Below, piece after piece: positions 1 to 8,226 of a stretch of DNA of 12,239 nucleotides. The position numbers and the translations under genes were made by a program. The stretch covers positions 1-12,239 of the forward strand of contig JANQQY010000086.1 in NCBI GenBank assembly GCA_028284845.1, written 5' to 3'. Below the pieces are notes generated by a model. The model had not been told where the DNA came from. It saw nothing but the letters and a program-made list of their open reading frames with translations, and ran no database searches. Numbering within the stretch: position 1 is the stretch's first letter; every line of letters begins with the position of its first letter. The DNA comes from Spirochaetales bacterium (GTDB lineage Bacteria > Spirochaetota > Spirochaetia > DSM-27196 > SLST01).

Positions 1-1079
1 AGATACATCAGACCGCCGCACTCTGCGAGAACCGGCATCTCGTCCTCGATCGCGGCGAGAACTGCAGCCTTCATTCGACTGTTCGCGGATAGCCGAGCCG
101 CATGGAGCTCCGGGTATCCACCACCAAGGTAGAGTGCCGAAGTCCCTGCCGGCAGTCCCTCATCGTTTATTGGACTAAACGGCTCGAGACGCGCGCCCGC
201 CTCGCGGAGGGCGTCCAGGTTGTCCTCGTAGTAGAAGTGAAACGCATCGTCCTCTGCGTACGCGATGACTGGAGCGACGGTCGAGTGTTCGGCCGCGTCA
301 TCAATCGCGTCGCCTGTCGATGTCTGCTCGATCGGCCGCGCACCTTCACCAATGGTGACCGGCTCGCCGGTCGCTACACTCTCTGACGCAGATTGAGCGA
401 GGCTGAGCACGGCGTCGAGATCGACTGCAGAAGAGATGCGTCCGGCCAGCTGCTCAATGGGGTCTTCAGCTTTAGTCGTCTTCTCCCATGCTGGAATCAA
501 CCCAAGGTGCCGCGACGGCAGCGGCGGCAACGAGTCACGCCGAATCGCCCCGAGGACAGGGAGTCCTGTCGCTTCCTCGATCGCGTCAACGAGGAGTTGC
601 TCATGGTTGTCGCTGGCGACCTGATTCAGGATGAACCCCGCCACGCGGACCCGCTGATCAAATGTTGCGAAGCCGAGCGCGACGGCTCCAACGCTTCGAG
701 CCGCTCGTGCTGCATCAAGGATGACGATCACCGGCGCGTCGAGGAGCCGGGCGACATGTCCGGTCGAGCCGCGCTCATCAGTACCGGAGGCTCCGTCAAA
801 GAGCCCCATCACACCCTCAATCACGACAACATCCGCGTCCAGAGCGGCGCGCTCTGCGAGCGCAATGGCATCCTCTTCCGGGACGAGCATCGTGTCGATG
901 TTTCGGCAGACGCGGCCGGCGGCAGAGGAAAGGAACCCCGGGTCGATGTAGTCAGGGCCGACCTTGAACGGCTGCACGGTACGGCCCTTTCTCGCGAGCG
1001 CTCGGATGAGACCGGTAGAAACCGATGTTTTGCCGAGTCCGGAACGGGCGGCTGCGATGACCACCCGGGGAGTGTTCAC
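1..1079 (-). CDS. cobB: Cobyrinate (hydrogenobyrinate) a,c-diamide synthase CobB/CbiA, C-terminus cut by window edge
   Basis: This enzyme amidates the a and c carboxylates of the corrin ring using ATP and glutamine in the cytoplasm. I translated the minus strand from a GTG at 1079 and it stays open for 359 codons to the window edge. An N-terminal nucleotide-binding domain has the motif SGLGKTS (about residues 13-19) followed by VGPDYIDPGF (about 40-49), a hallmark of the CobB/CbiA family. A C-terminal class I glutamine amidotransferase domain begins near residue 270 and reaches the motif ECGGLMY, with C354 as the expected nucleophile, just before the sequence ends. Family members are about 450 residues long, so roughly the last 100 are missing. 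The GTG start lies one base after the cbiK stop and has AGGAG seven bases upstream, at 1091-1087. In the late-insertion route its product is the substrate of CobN, encoded two genes upstream. Whether the natural substrate is cobalt-free or cobalt-loaded cannot be read from sequence. Confidence 0.95.
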   Translation of the reverse strand, partial: MNTPRVVIAAARSGLGKTSVSTGLIRALARKGRTVQPFKVGPDYIDPGFLSSAAGRVCRNIDTMLVPEEDAIALAERAALDADVVVIEGVMGLFDGASGTDERGSTGHVARLLDAPVIVILDAARAARSVGAVALGFATFDQRVRVAGFILNQVASDNHEQLLVDAIEEATGLPVLGAIRRDSLPPLPSRHLGLIPAWEKTTKAEDPIEQLAGRISSAVDLDAVLSLAQSASESVATGEPVTIGEGARPIEQTSTGDAIDDAAEHSTVAPVIAYAEDDAFHFYYEDNLDALREAGARLEPFSPINDEGLPAGTSALYLGGGYPELHAARLSANSRMKAAVLAAIEDEMPVLAECGGLMY

Positions 1080-1080
1080 C

Positions 1081-1851
1081 TTACGGCTCCTGTTCGTCGT
1101 GGAGCGCCTCAACAAGTGCGACACATCGCGATGTGATCATCCGCCGTACCGCGTCCAAGTCGAGAAGCGTCACGTTCTCAAACTCGGCATGGAATCCTGC
1201 CTCACGGAGGTCGGTGAGCCAGCTCTCGTCCTCACCGGCGATGTCGTTCTGAACGTGATCTCCGGCGGTCAGCATGAGCGGTCGAACACGCACCCGTTGA
1301 ACACCGCGGTCGCGAAGCCTCTGAACGACAAGCTCAATCGGTAGATCTCCTTCGATCGTTCCAAGAAGGCACGAGTCTCCGCGCCTGTCGAACTCAGCCT
1401 GAAGCTCCGCGTAGCGGCGGTCCGCCTCGTGGTGGGTTCCATGGCCAACAAAGACGACATACTCCCCATCAGCAGGCCGTGATTCCTCTGCAAGAAGCCT
1501 GGCAAAGGCCTCGACATCAGCAGCGTCGTGGAGCAGCGTTGTTCCGACGGGGACATCGCGTGCACACTCGACTACCTTTGTATCGTACTCGCTTCCAGGT
1601 AGGACGAGGATCGGCTGCACGGCTACGGAACTCGATTGCGCAGCAACTACAGCCTCGCAGACGTCCGGAACGGTCACACCTTGCTCACGCTTCATCTTTG
1701 CGCGGACGATTCGAGAGGTGTACGCCCAGAAGATGGTTACGTCCGGGAGCGCTCTTTGAACTGCCTCCTCAACCGGCGCATACGCCCGCTCTCGAGCGGC
1801 CGGGAAGCTCGTCCCAAACGCCGCAAGGATAAGTGTCACACTCTCTTTCAT
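1081..1851 (-). CDS. cbiK: Sirohydrochlorin cobaltochelatase, CbiK type
   Basis: CbiK inserts Co2+ into sirohydrochlorin, the first committed step of the early-insertion (anaerobic) B12 route, without an ATP motor. The 256-residue protein matches the usual full-length CbiK size of about 260, not the half-size CbiX-short. The N-terminus carries LAAFGTSFPAAR (about 9-20) and YTSRIVRAK (about 44-52), typical of CbiK. H137 in GHGTHHEA, H199 in TAGDHVQNDIAG and E88 in PGSEYD fall where Salmonella CbiK has its metal ligands H145, H207 and E89; this assignment is by motif comparison from memory. There is no signal peptide, so it is cytoplasmic, unlike the exported CbiK-P of some sulfate reducers. 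The ATG overlaps the cobN stop as ATGA and has a strong AGGAGGAG-type site just upstream. Its presence beside cobN is unusual, because the two enzymes serve alternative routes. A different metal (nickel or iron into sirohydrochlorin) cannot be excluded. Confidence 0.92.
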   Translation of the reverse strand: MKESVTLILAAFGTSFPAARERAYAPVEEAVQRALPDVTIFWAYTSRIVRAKMKREQGVTVPDVCEAVVAAQSSSVAVQPILVLPGSEYDTKVVECARDVPVGTTLLHDAADVEAFARLLAEESRPADGEYVVFVGHGTHHEADRRYAELQAEFDRRGDSCLLGTIEGDLPIELVVQRLRDRGVQRVRVRPLMLTAGDHVQNDIAGEDESWLTDLREAGFHAEFENVTLLDLDAVRRMITSRCVALVEALHDEQEP

Positions 1852-4800
1852 CGGTCTCCTCCTTCGAGATCCGCCTCGAGCTCGAGATGAATCCTGCGAA
1901 GTGCTTCGAGCCGGTCCTCACTTGCATCCCAGTAACCGCGCGCATTCGTCTCGAGCAGCCGCTCAACAATGCCAACGAGTGCATAGGGATTGTTCGACTC
2001 GACCTTCTTCCGCATCTCATCATCCAGAACAATGACGTCGCACGCTTCGTCGAAGAGGGTGGGGTCGACTTCTGCGGTTGTCGCAGCGAGACCGAGCATG
2101 TTTTCGAATCGATCTGCGATTTCCTGGGCGCCGTGATGAGCCGCGGTGAGCACACCGTCGAGCCACGCCGGGTTGACAAGTCGCGACCAGACGCCTCGTT
2201 CGACTGCGCGGGTGAAGCGCTCCGTGCGGACACGGCCCTCGTAGGTATCCGAGACAAGAAGCGTCGCCTGAGATCCGGACAGCTCGCGAACGCTCTGTGC
2301 CAGCCCGCCAAAGAATTCGTAGAAGTGATCGAGATCGGTGATCTCGTAATCGCGGGAGCTTCGGACCTGGCTCACGAGCTCCACGCGAGAGAGGTTCGCG
2401 ACAAGCAGATCGCCTCGCTCGACGCCGTAGTGATTACGACCGTAGGCGTACTTGAGCCTCTGCTGGTAGTGCGACGCAAGATCGGACTCGGTGTCCCAAC
2501 TCGAGTTGCTCACCATGCCCGTGAGCCCGGTTCCATACTCAGAGGTGTGCGGACCAAAGAGTCGCACGGAGGAGAGCTCGCGAGCGGTCTCCTCGTCGAC
2601 TCCCTGCGCCAGGAGACCGTCCCGGATTCTCTCGACGTTGACTCCAACCGCGTTCTGACCTTCGTCCGCTGACGCAGCCAGGTCTACCGCGTCGTGCAGG
2701 ACGCCAATCAGATTTGGGAAAAGGTCGCGGAAGAAGCCGGACATCTGGATCGTGACATCGACTCGAGGTCGGCCAAGCTCCTCGCCGGGGATCAGCTCGA
2801 GACTCGACTCCCAGAGCGATCGGTCGGGGCCGAAGCGCACACCGAGATACCTGAGAATCTGAGCCACGGTCTCGCCATGCGTCTTGGCGGTTTCGAGTCC
2901 CCAGAGGACGACCGCAACGCTCTTTGGGTAGCTCCCGTGCTCCTCGAAGTAGGTGCGCACGGTGTTCTCAGCAATCTCGTCTCCGCGCCTGGTCGCCGAT
3001 GGAGTCGGGGTGAGCCTTGGGTCGAACTGAAACATGTTGCGCCCGGTGGGGATCACATCCGGCGTCCGGGTGGGATCGCCGGCAGGACCGGCCTCGACAA
3101 AGCCGCCATCAAGGGCGTGAATGATCGCCTCAAGCTCGTTGTTCTCCGTCAACTGTGAGGCGTCCGGAACAGGCGCTCCCTCGTCGTCCGCGCGCCGGAT
3201 ATGCTCGATGAGCCGTGCGGCCTCGTCGGGAGAGAAACCACGGCCCACCGTGTGCAGTCGCGTGGGAACAAGCGCCGACGTAAGCTCAAGCAGCTGATCC
3301 TCGAGCTCGTGGACGCCCTCAAACCGAATCCCTGCCTCGGCCGCGGATTCTGCGATGTCTGTTTCGATTGAAGGCAACCGATCCGGGTCCGTGAGCGCAG
3401 CTTCCTGATACTCGTGAAGTCGAGAGTGAAGCTGATCGAGACGACCGTGGCTCCCGGCTCGGTCGTAGGGAGGCTCCATGTGACTGATCATCACCGCGTG
3501 ACTGCGGCGCTTGGCAATCATCGATTCCGCCGGGTTCCCACAATAGTAGACGTAGAAGTGGGCGAGGTTGCCCGGAAGAACGTCCGGGAAGCACGATCCG
3601 GAGGTCGCCGCTTCCTTGCCCGGCAGGAACTCGAGCGTGCCGTGAGTCCCCACGTGAATGATGGCGTCGGCCTTCCATACCTCCTCGATCCACCGGTAGA
3701 AGGCAACGTACTGGTGATGGGGCGGGATCCCAACGTCGTGATAGGAACGGGGATCGGGCTCCTCTCCCGTCCGTGACGGCTGGAGGCCAACGAGGAGATT
3801 GCCGCGCTCAATGACGGGAAGCCGGGTCTTGCCCTCCCTCACCATGATTGTCCCGGGAGCGGCGCCCCAGTAGTCTGAGATCGTGTCTGCGATTTCGACC
3901 GGTAACGATCGAGATGAGAGACGCGAGCTCTCTTCGAGCACTCCGCCACGCGTCCCCGAATAGCCGACACCATTGAGAACGCCACCGTCCACGATCGCCT
4001 CGCGCAGTCCATCGGCGCTCCACGGCTCAGTCGAATAGCCGGCGGCCGCAAGCGCACCGGAGATCGCGGCTACCGACCCAAAGGTGTCGAGGAAGGCTGC
4101 GCCGCCAACGCTCGCCTCGCCGGGCGGATAGTCATACATCAAGATGGCGACTCGTTTCTCTGACCGGGGCTTCCGTCGGAGCCGAATGATCGAGGATAGC
4201 TTGCCTGCGAGTCGATCGACACGATCATCCAGAAGGGAAATCTGCCCAAACCGTGACTCGTCGCTCGTCTCCACTGCGCCAATGGGAATCGTCTGGATCG
4301 CTCCGTCGAGCTCAGGAAGGAAAAGATGAAGGACGAACTCGCCGGGTTTGATGCCTCGAGGGTCGTCGCGCCACGCCTCGATCGTCCGCTTGGCAATCGC
4401 GAACGGATGGAGGAGCGGGACGTTCAGGTCGCGAAGAACGGATACCGCCTCCTCGGCGTCTCCACCCATCGGACCCTGACCCAGCCGGAACCCCATGAGA
4501 TTAATAATGGCGTCGATCCGACTCGTACCTGCGTCTCTGCCAACCACAGAAAGGAAGAACTCTCTATCGGCGCCCGTTAGCCGTGGCATGGCAAATGGGA
4601 GAACGTTGAAGTCCACTTCGAGCCGTGCGATGAGGCCCGCGGTGAGTGGGTGCAGGTTGGCGGGATAGGTGCCGGGGCTGAAGAGCAAGGCAACCGTAGG
4701 TGCGTCCTCCCTCCACGCTCTCTCTGAGGTGAATTCCTCGAACGAGTTCCACGTTTTTCCGTTCGCCGGGTCGAGCAGGATCGCTCGCTCGATGGTCACT

Positions 4801-5357
4801 GGAGGCGACGGTTGAGGGAGCTCCGATCGATCAGCATACTCGCGCCCGATCAGCGCGACCATGGAGGCGATGTTGTCGTCGCTCGCGAACCGCCAGTAGC
4901 GGCCGATCCACAGGTAGTTCCTCATGTCGCGGAGCGGCCCCACGGGAACAGCCTTGCCAAGCTTCTCGAGCCTCTCGAGCATCTTTGTCATGTCCCCGCC
5001 GGATGAGCCCTTGCGCTTTCGTCCGCTCATCATTCCACCGGAGAAGCCGCCCAGCTTCGCAACCCCACGAATCTTTCGCGAGCTCGCGTTCACCACCACG
5101 ACGGAGCCCTGGAAATCGGTAAGCTCAAGCCTGAGCGCTTCTACGAACTCCCTCTCCGCCCCCATCAGATCGAGAACAACCATGTCGCTCGTTCGCAGGT
5201 CGGCAAAGACGGGGGACCAGTCGGATCGCGAGAAGCTATCGGATCCAACGTAGTGAAGCCGAGTGGTAAGCCAGCCGTAGGTCTCATTATCGTTGGAGAC
5301 GAGACGGTCGAGCGCGGTGAGCCCGGACGCGCCGACGGCTATGCAGGTAAGGTTCAT
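1848..5357 (-). CDS. cobN: CobN-type cobaltochelatase large subunit
   Basis: CobN is the porphyrin/corrin-binding catalytic subunit of the ATP-dependent late cobaltochelatase, which acts on hydrogenobyrinate a,c-diamide. The 1169-residue protein is close to the family norm of about 1200-1300. An N-terminal region (1-100) is followed by a Gly/Lys-rich loop (about 101-121) and the YLWIGRYWRF segment seen in CobN/ChlH proteins. The central signature HVGTHGTLEFLPGK starts at H568, followed by CFPDVLPGN and NPAESMIAKRR. The C-terminal third carries RLFGPHTSEYGTG and the RLVNPAWLDG region. I chose the ATG at 5357 because it overlaps the chlD stop as ATGA and has AGGAG six bases upstream. The longer reading frame up to 5480 lies entirely inside chlD. 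Its companions ChlI and ChlD lie immediately upstream. A ChlH role in chlorophyll synthesis is unlikely, since the operon is under a B12 riboswitch and includes cobB. An HmuS-like haem dechelatase role is an outside alternative. Confidence 0.95.
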   Translation of the reverse strand: MNLTCIAVGASGLTALDRLVSNDNETYGWLTTRLHYVGSDSFSRSDWSPVFADLRTSDMVVLDLMGAEREFVEALRLELTDFQGSVVVVNASSRKIRGVAKLGGFSGGMMSGRKRKGSSGGDMTKMLERLEKLGKAVPVGPLRDMRNYLWIGRYWRFASDDNIASMVALIGREYADRSELPQPSPPVTIERAILLDPANGKTWNSFEEFTSERAWREDAPTVALLFSPGTYPANLHPLTAGLIARLEVDFNVLPFAMPRLTGADREFFLSVVGRDAGTSRIDAIINLMGFRLGQGPMGGDAEEAVSVLRDLNVPLLHPFAIAKRTIEAWRDDPRGIKPGEFVLHLFLPELDGAIQTIPIGAVETSDESRFGQISLLDDRVDRLAGKLSSIIRLRRKPRSEKRVAILMYDYPPGEASVGGAAFLDTFGSVAAISGALAAAGYSTEPWSADGLREAIVDGGVLNGVGYSGTRGGVLEESSRLSSRSLPVEIADTISDYWGAAPGTIMVREGKTRLPVIERGNLLVGLQPSRTGEEPDPRSYHDVGIPPHHQYVAFYRWIEEVWKADAIIHVGTHGTLEFLPGKEAATSGSCFPDVLPGNLAHFYVYYCGNPAESMIAKRRSHAVMISHMEPPYDRAGSHGRLDQLHSRLHEYQEAALTDPDRLPSIETDIAESAAEAGIRFEGVHELEDQLLELTSALVPTRLHTVGRGFSPDEAARLIEHIRRADDEGAPVPDASQLTENNELEAIIHALDGGFVEAGPAGDPTRTPDVIPTGRNMFQFDPRLTPTPSATRRGDEIAENTVRTYFEEHGSYPKSVAVVLWGLETAKTHGETVAQILRYLGVRFGPDRSLWESSLELIPGEELGRPRVDVTIQMSGFFRDLFPNLIGVLHDAVDLAASADEGQNAVGVNVERIRDGLLAQGVDEETARELSSVRLFGPHTSEYGTGLTGMVSNSSWDTESDLASHYQQRLKYAYGRNHYGVERGDLLVANLSRVELVSQVRSSRDYEITDLDHFYEFFGGLAQSVRELSGSQATLLVSDTYEGRVRTERFTRAVERGVWSRLVNPAWLDGVLTAAHHGAQEIADRFENMLGLAATTAEVDPTLFDEACDVIVLDDEMRKKVESNNPYALVGIVERLLETNARGYWDASEDRLEALRRIHLELEADLEGGDR

Positions 5358-7309
5358 CTCGCGCTCCTGACGGGGTGTGGCGCGGAAGCGTCCGAACGAT
5401 CGGTCGGTCGTCCTCCGATGCTGACGTATGATGCGTCGAGTGCTTCCGCGATCTCGCGGCCTCTGCCGACCCTCACCCACGGGTTCTCGGTATCGATCCA
5501 GACGAATCGCAGCCCCAGGTTGCGGGCCGTCTTCGTGATTCGGTCGATCTGTGGCGATATCGATGCGGCACCGCTCACGAGCGACTTGTCTCTGCCATCG
5601 GTCAAGAAGACGATCTGTGGATCAACGCCCGGATCCTTCACCTGCATCGAGCGCGCGAGGCGACATGAGGTCTCGATCGCCTCCGCAAGAGGCGTCGCCC
5701 CGCCTGTTGGAAGGTCGCGAAGCCGGCGGTGAGCGAGAACGACACTTCGGGTCGGGGGGAGCACAACCTTGGCGGAATCCCCTCGAAAGGCGATGAGTCC
5801 CACGGTGTCACGCTTCTGATACGACTCGGTCAGGAGCGTGAGGACTGCACCCTTCGCGAGCGACATTCGGCGAGCAGAAGCCATGCTCCCGGAAGCATCC
5901 ACCACGAAGAGAATGTGTCGGCCGGATCGCCGCACACGAACCTTCTGTCGCAGGTCTTCAGGCCGAACGAACGACTCACCGCTTTGGGGGAGGGTGCCGT
6001 TGCCGGCGTGGCGGCGAACGGCAGCGCGGATCGACGCTCCAACCGCGATGTCATCGGGTCGGTCGTTAGGAAGGCGATAGCGGACGTAACGACCTCTACG
6101 GTCACCTGAGACAAAGCGTTGCCTTCTGCCTGCTGCGGCTCCGCGGTGCTGCGAGTGTCGCCGTCGCGATCGTTCGGACGAGAGATCCCAGATGTTCGGA
6201 AGGGTGACTCCGCCAAGCGCCGCGAATACGGTCTCCGGCTCGGACGGCGATACCGGTGATGTGGAGACAGGGACCGACGGAATGGTCGTGGCGTCAGGCT
6301 CGCCACAGTCAGGACGAGAGTCTCCGGCCTCGCCGTGGGGTGAAGACGCCGCGGGGCCACCGCGATCGTCCGCATGCTGGTTTGCTGCATCAGACTGATC
6401 GCGAGGCAACTCATGATCTGAGCTCACGTTCCGAGCGTCCTCAGGATCCACGCACCCGGACTCCGCAGCCTCTTCCGCCCGAGTAATACGATGGGCGAGC
6501 GCGAGACGCGAGGCCTGCTGGAGGTCGCCCGCCTCTACCGTCAAACGCCCATCAAGGGCAGCAATCGCTCGTGCGGTCCGGAGCAGGACGAGCTCACCTC
6601 GATGCCCCATGGATCCAACGCCGGCCGCAATCCTCGCTGCCTCGCCAATGATCTCGTCACTGACCTCAACGGTCACCAGGATTTTGCGTGCGTGGCGGAT
6701 CTGTGCGCGCAGGCGTTCCTCGTCGTCGCGGAAGCGATCACAGAAGGCGGAAGGATCAGCCTCAAACTCGAGCCTCCTGCGAACGATCTCCACTCGCTCG
6801 GCGAGCGACCGAACACCGCGGATACGCACTACGAGTCCAAAGCGCTCTGCAAACTGTGGTCGAAGGCCGCCCTCCTCTGGATTCATCGAACCGATGAGGG
6901 AGACGCGTGCATCAGCGATACGGGAGAGACCTTCCCGCTCAAGGCGGACTATGCCGCTCGATGCGACATCCACGAGGAGCGCCGCAAGCGAGTCCGGGAA
7001 AAGATTGACCTCATCGATGTAGAGAAGGCCGCCGTGCGCTCGCTCGATGAGGCCGGCCTCGGCTACAGGACGGCCCTCCCGCATGGACGCGGCGATGTCG
7101 ATCGTCCCGCACAGTGTCTCCTCTGTCGCTGAAAGCGGAAGATTCACAAACGGAACATCAACGAGCGAGGAAGCCCCTCTCGCGAGCGTCGACTTGGCCG
7201 AGCCCTTCTCCCCAAGGAGCAGTGCGCCGCCTACGGCAGGCTCTACGAGGCAGGTGAGGAGAGCGAGTTTCGCCTCCTCCTGACCGACGATCGCAGAGAA
7301 GGGGTACAT
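5354..7309 (-). CDS. chlD: ChlD/BchD-like chelatase subunit (AAA+ plus VWA), probable CobT equivalent
   Basis: The 651-residue protein joins an AAA+ ATPase domain (about 1-285) to a von Willebrand A domain (about 455-640) through a low-complexity Ser/Pro/Asp/Glu-rich linker and a basic Arg-rich stretch. This is the architecture of magnesium-chelatase subunit D. The ATPase part keeps a complete Walker A, GEKGSAKST at 33-41, and a Walker B-like GLLYIDEVNLF near 95. The VWA part has an intact MIDAS site: DASGSMAS starting at D471, T535 in PTGGATPL and D571 in LTDGRD. It would bridge the ChlI ring to CobN during cobalt insertion, replacing the CobS/CobT pair of classical aerobic producers. The ATG shares one base with the chlI stop (TGATG), with GGAG nine bases upstream, and the stop overlaps the cobN ATG. 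The AAA+ half is clearly paralogous to the neighbouring ChlI (compare YPFSAIVGQEE with YPFTAIVGQEQ), which points to an ancient tandem duplication. Confidence 0.93.
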   Translation of the reverse strand: MYPFSAIVGQEEAKLALLTCLVEPAVGGALLLGEKGSAKSTLARGASSLVDVPFVNLPLSATEETLCGTIDIAASMREGRPVAEAGLIERAHGGLLYIDEVNLFPDSLAALLVDVASSGIVRLEREGLSRIADARVSLIGSMNPEEGGLRPQFAERFGLVVRIRGVRSLAERVEIVRRRLEFEADPSAFCDRFRDDEERLRAQIRHARKILVTVEVSDEIIGEAARIAAGVGSMGHRGELVLLRTARAIAALDGRLTVEAGDLQQASRLALAHRITRAEEAAESGCVDPEDARNVSSDHELPRDQSDAANQHADDRGGPAASSPHGEAGDSRPDCGEPDATTIPSVPVSTSPVSPSEPETVFAALGGVTLPNIWDLSSERSRRRHSQHRGAAAGRRQRFVSGDRRGRYVRYRLPNDRPDDIAVGASIRAAVRRHAGNGTLPQSGESFVRPEDLRQKVRVRRSGRHILFVVDASGSMASARRMSLAKGAVLTLLTESYQKRDTVGLIAFRGDSAKVVLPPTRSVVLAHRRLRDLPTGGATPLAEAIETSCRLARSMQVKDPGVDPQIVFLTDGRDKSLVSGAASISPQIDRITKTARNLGLRFVWIDTENPWVRVGRGREIAEALDASYVSIGGRPTDRSDASAPHPVRSAR

Positions 7310-8226
7310 CAGCCGTGACTCCGATACGGTTGAAGCCGCTCGGAGAGGTGGCTCTCAACTGAATCAAAAGGATCAGAGCGAAGCCGATGAGGAAGCACGA
7401 TCTCAGCAGCGTCAACGAGATCTGCGCTGGACACCGCCTCATGGGCACGGAAGGCGGCCAGAGCTCGGCCTGTCTTGATCATATTGATATCAGCGCGATG
7501 GCCATCGACCTCAAGATCGATTGCTACTCGCGCCGCCGTTTCAATAATCGCGTCCGGTATCTCGACGCTTGAGAGGAGAAGCTTCGCAGCCTCGACTCGA
7601 GCGCGAAGCGAGGATTCCTTCTCCGACCACTCGTTCCGGAACGATACAGGATCGTCTTCAAAGGCCATCCTTCGTCGCACTACCTCTGCTCGCGCCGCCG
7701 GGTCGCCCTCGCCTCGCACCGTCACGGAAAGGGAAAAGCGGTCGCTCAGCTGAGGTCGAAGTTCGCCCTCTTCCGGGTTCATCGTTCCCACGAGTGCGAA
7801 CCGACACGGGTGAGAGTGCGTGATTCCCTCGCGCTCGACGTAGTTGATCCCCATGGCGGCGACGTCGAGAAGCAGATCCACGATGTGGTCGTCGAGCAGG
7901 TTGACCTCATCCACATAGAGAATGTTGTTGTGGGCCGAATGAAGGACGCCCGGTTCAAAGCGTTTTTCCCCGGATGAGAGCGCGCGCTCAACATCGAGCG
8001 TCCCCACGACCCGATCTTCGGTGGCGCTCAACGGTAACTCAATCACACGGAGACCGGGCTGAAGGTCGGCAACGGCCCTGACGGCAGTGGACTTCGCGGT
8101 TCCCTTCTCACCGCTTAAAAGGACCCCGCCAATCCGCGGATCGACCATGACTGCGATCAGCGCAGACTTCAATTGCTCCTGGCCAACGATGGCCGTGAAG
8201 GGATAGAGGAGAGGTGCGTCGTTCAT
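7309..8226 (-). CDS. chlI: ChlI/BchI-like AAA+ chelatase ATPase, probable CobS equivalent
   Basis: This 305-residue AAA+ ATPase is the motor subunit that powers metal insertion by the large chelatase subunit. Visible motifs are YPFTAIVGQEQ near the N-terminus, Walker A GEKGTAKST at 39-47, the family-typical ELPLSATEDRVVGTLD insert, Walker B ILYVDEVNLL near residue 101-110, and MNPEEGELRPQLSDRF containing the sensor 1 and arginine-finger region. The length fits a minimal ChlI/BchI. The start ATG overlaps the stop of the ATPase gene upstream as ATGA, with GGAG seven bases before it, and its stop shares a base with the chlD start. Position next to cobN under a B12 riboswitch indicates a cobaltochelatase motor, not a magnesium chelatase. 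No other bacteriochlorophyll genes are visible. Confidence 0.95.
   Translation of the reverse strand: MNDAPLLYPFTAIVGQEQLKSALIAVMVDPRIGGVLLSGEKGTAKSTAVRAVADLQPGLRVIELPLSATEDRVVGTLDVERALSSGEKRFEPGVLHSAHNNILYVDEVNLLDDHIVDLLLDVAAMGINYVEREGITHSHPCRFALVGTMNPEEGELRPQLSDRFSLSVTVRGEGDPAARAEVVRRRMAFEDDPVSFRNEWSEKESSLRARVEAAKLLLSSVEIPDAIIETAARVAIDLEVDGHRADINMIKTGRALAAFRAHEAVSSADLVDAAEIVLPHRLRSDPFDSVESHLSERLQPYRSHG

Noticed and set aside
393..1136. Plus-strand open frame of 247 codons
   Set aside because: It lies antisense to cobB, has no recognisable domain, and has the composition expected of a frame opposite a GC-rich gene.
1875..1886. 12-bp palindrome CTCGAGCTCGAG
   Set aside because: It encodes a Leu-Glu-Leu-Glu repeat inside the CobN C-terminus, and CTCGAG-like words are common here, so it is explained by coding.
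5358..5480. Upstream extension of CobN
   Set aside because: It overlaps the end of chlD completely. ATG 5357 has AGGAG in front and the ATGA overlap used elsewhere in the operon.
1848..8226. Magnesium chelatase for (bacterio)chlorophyll synthesis
   Set aside because: The large subunit has CobN-type features, the operon is under a cobalamin riboswitch with cobB and cbiK, and no other chlorophyll genes are present.
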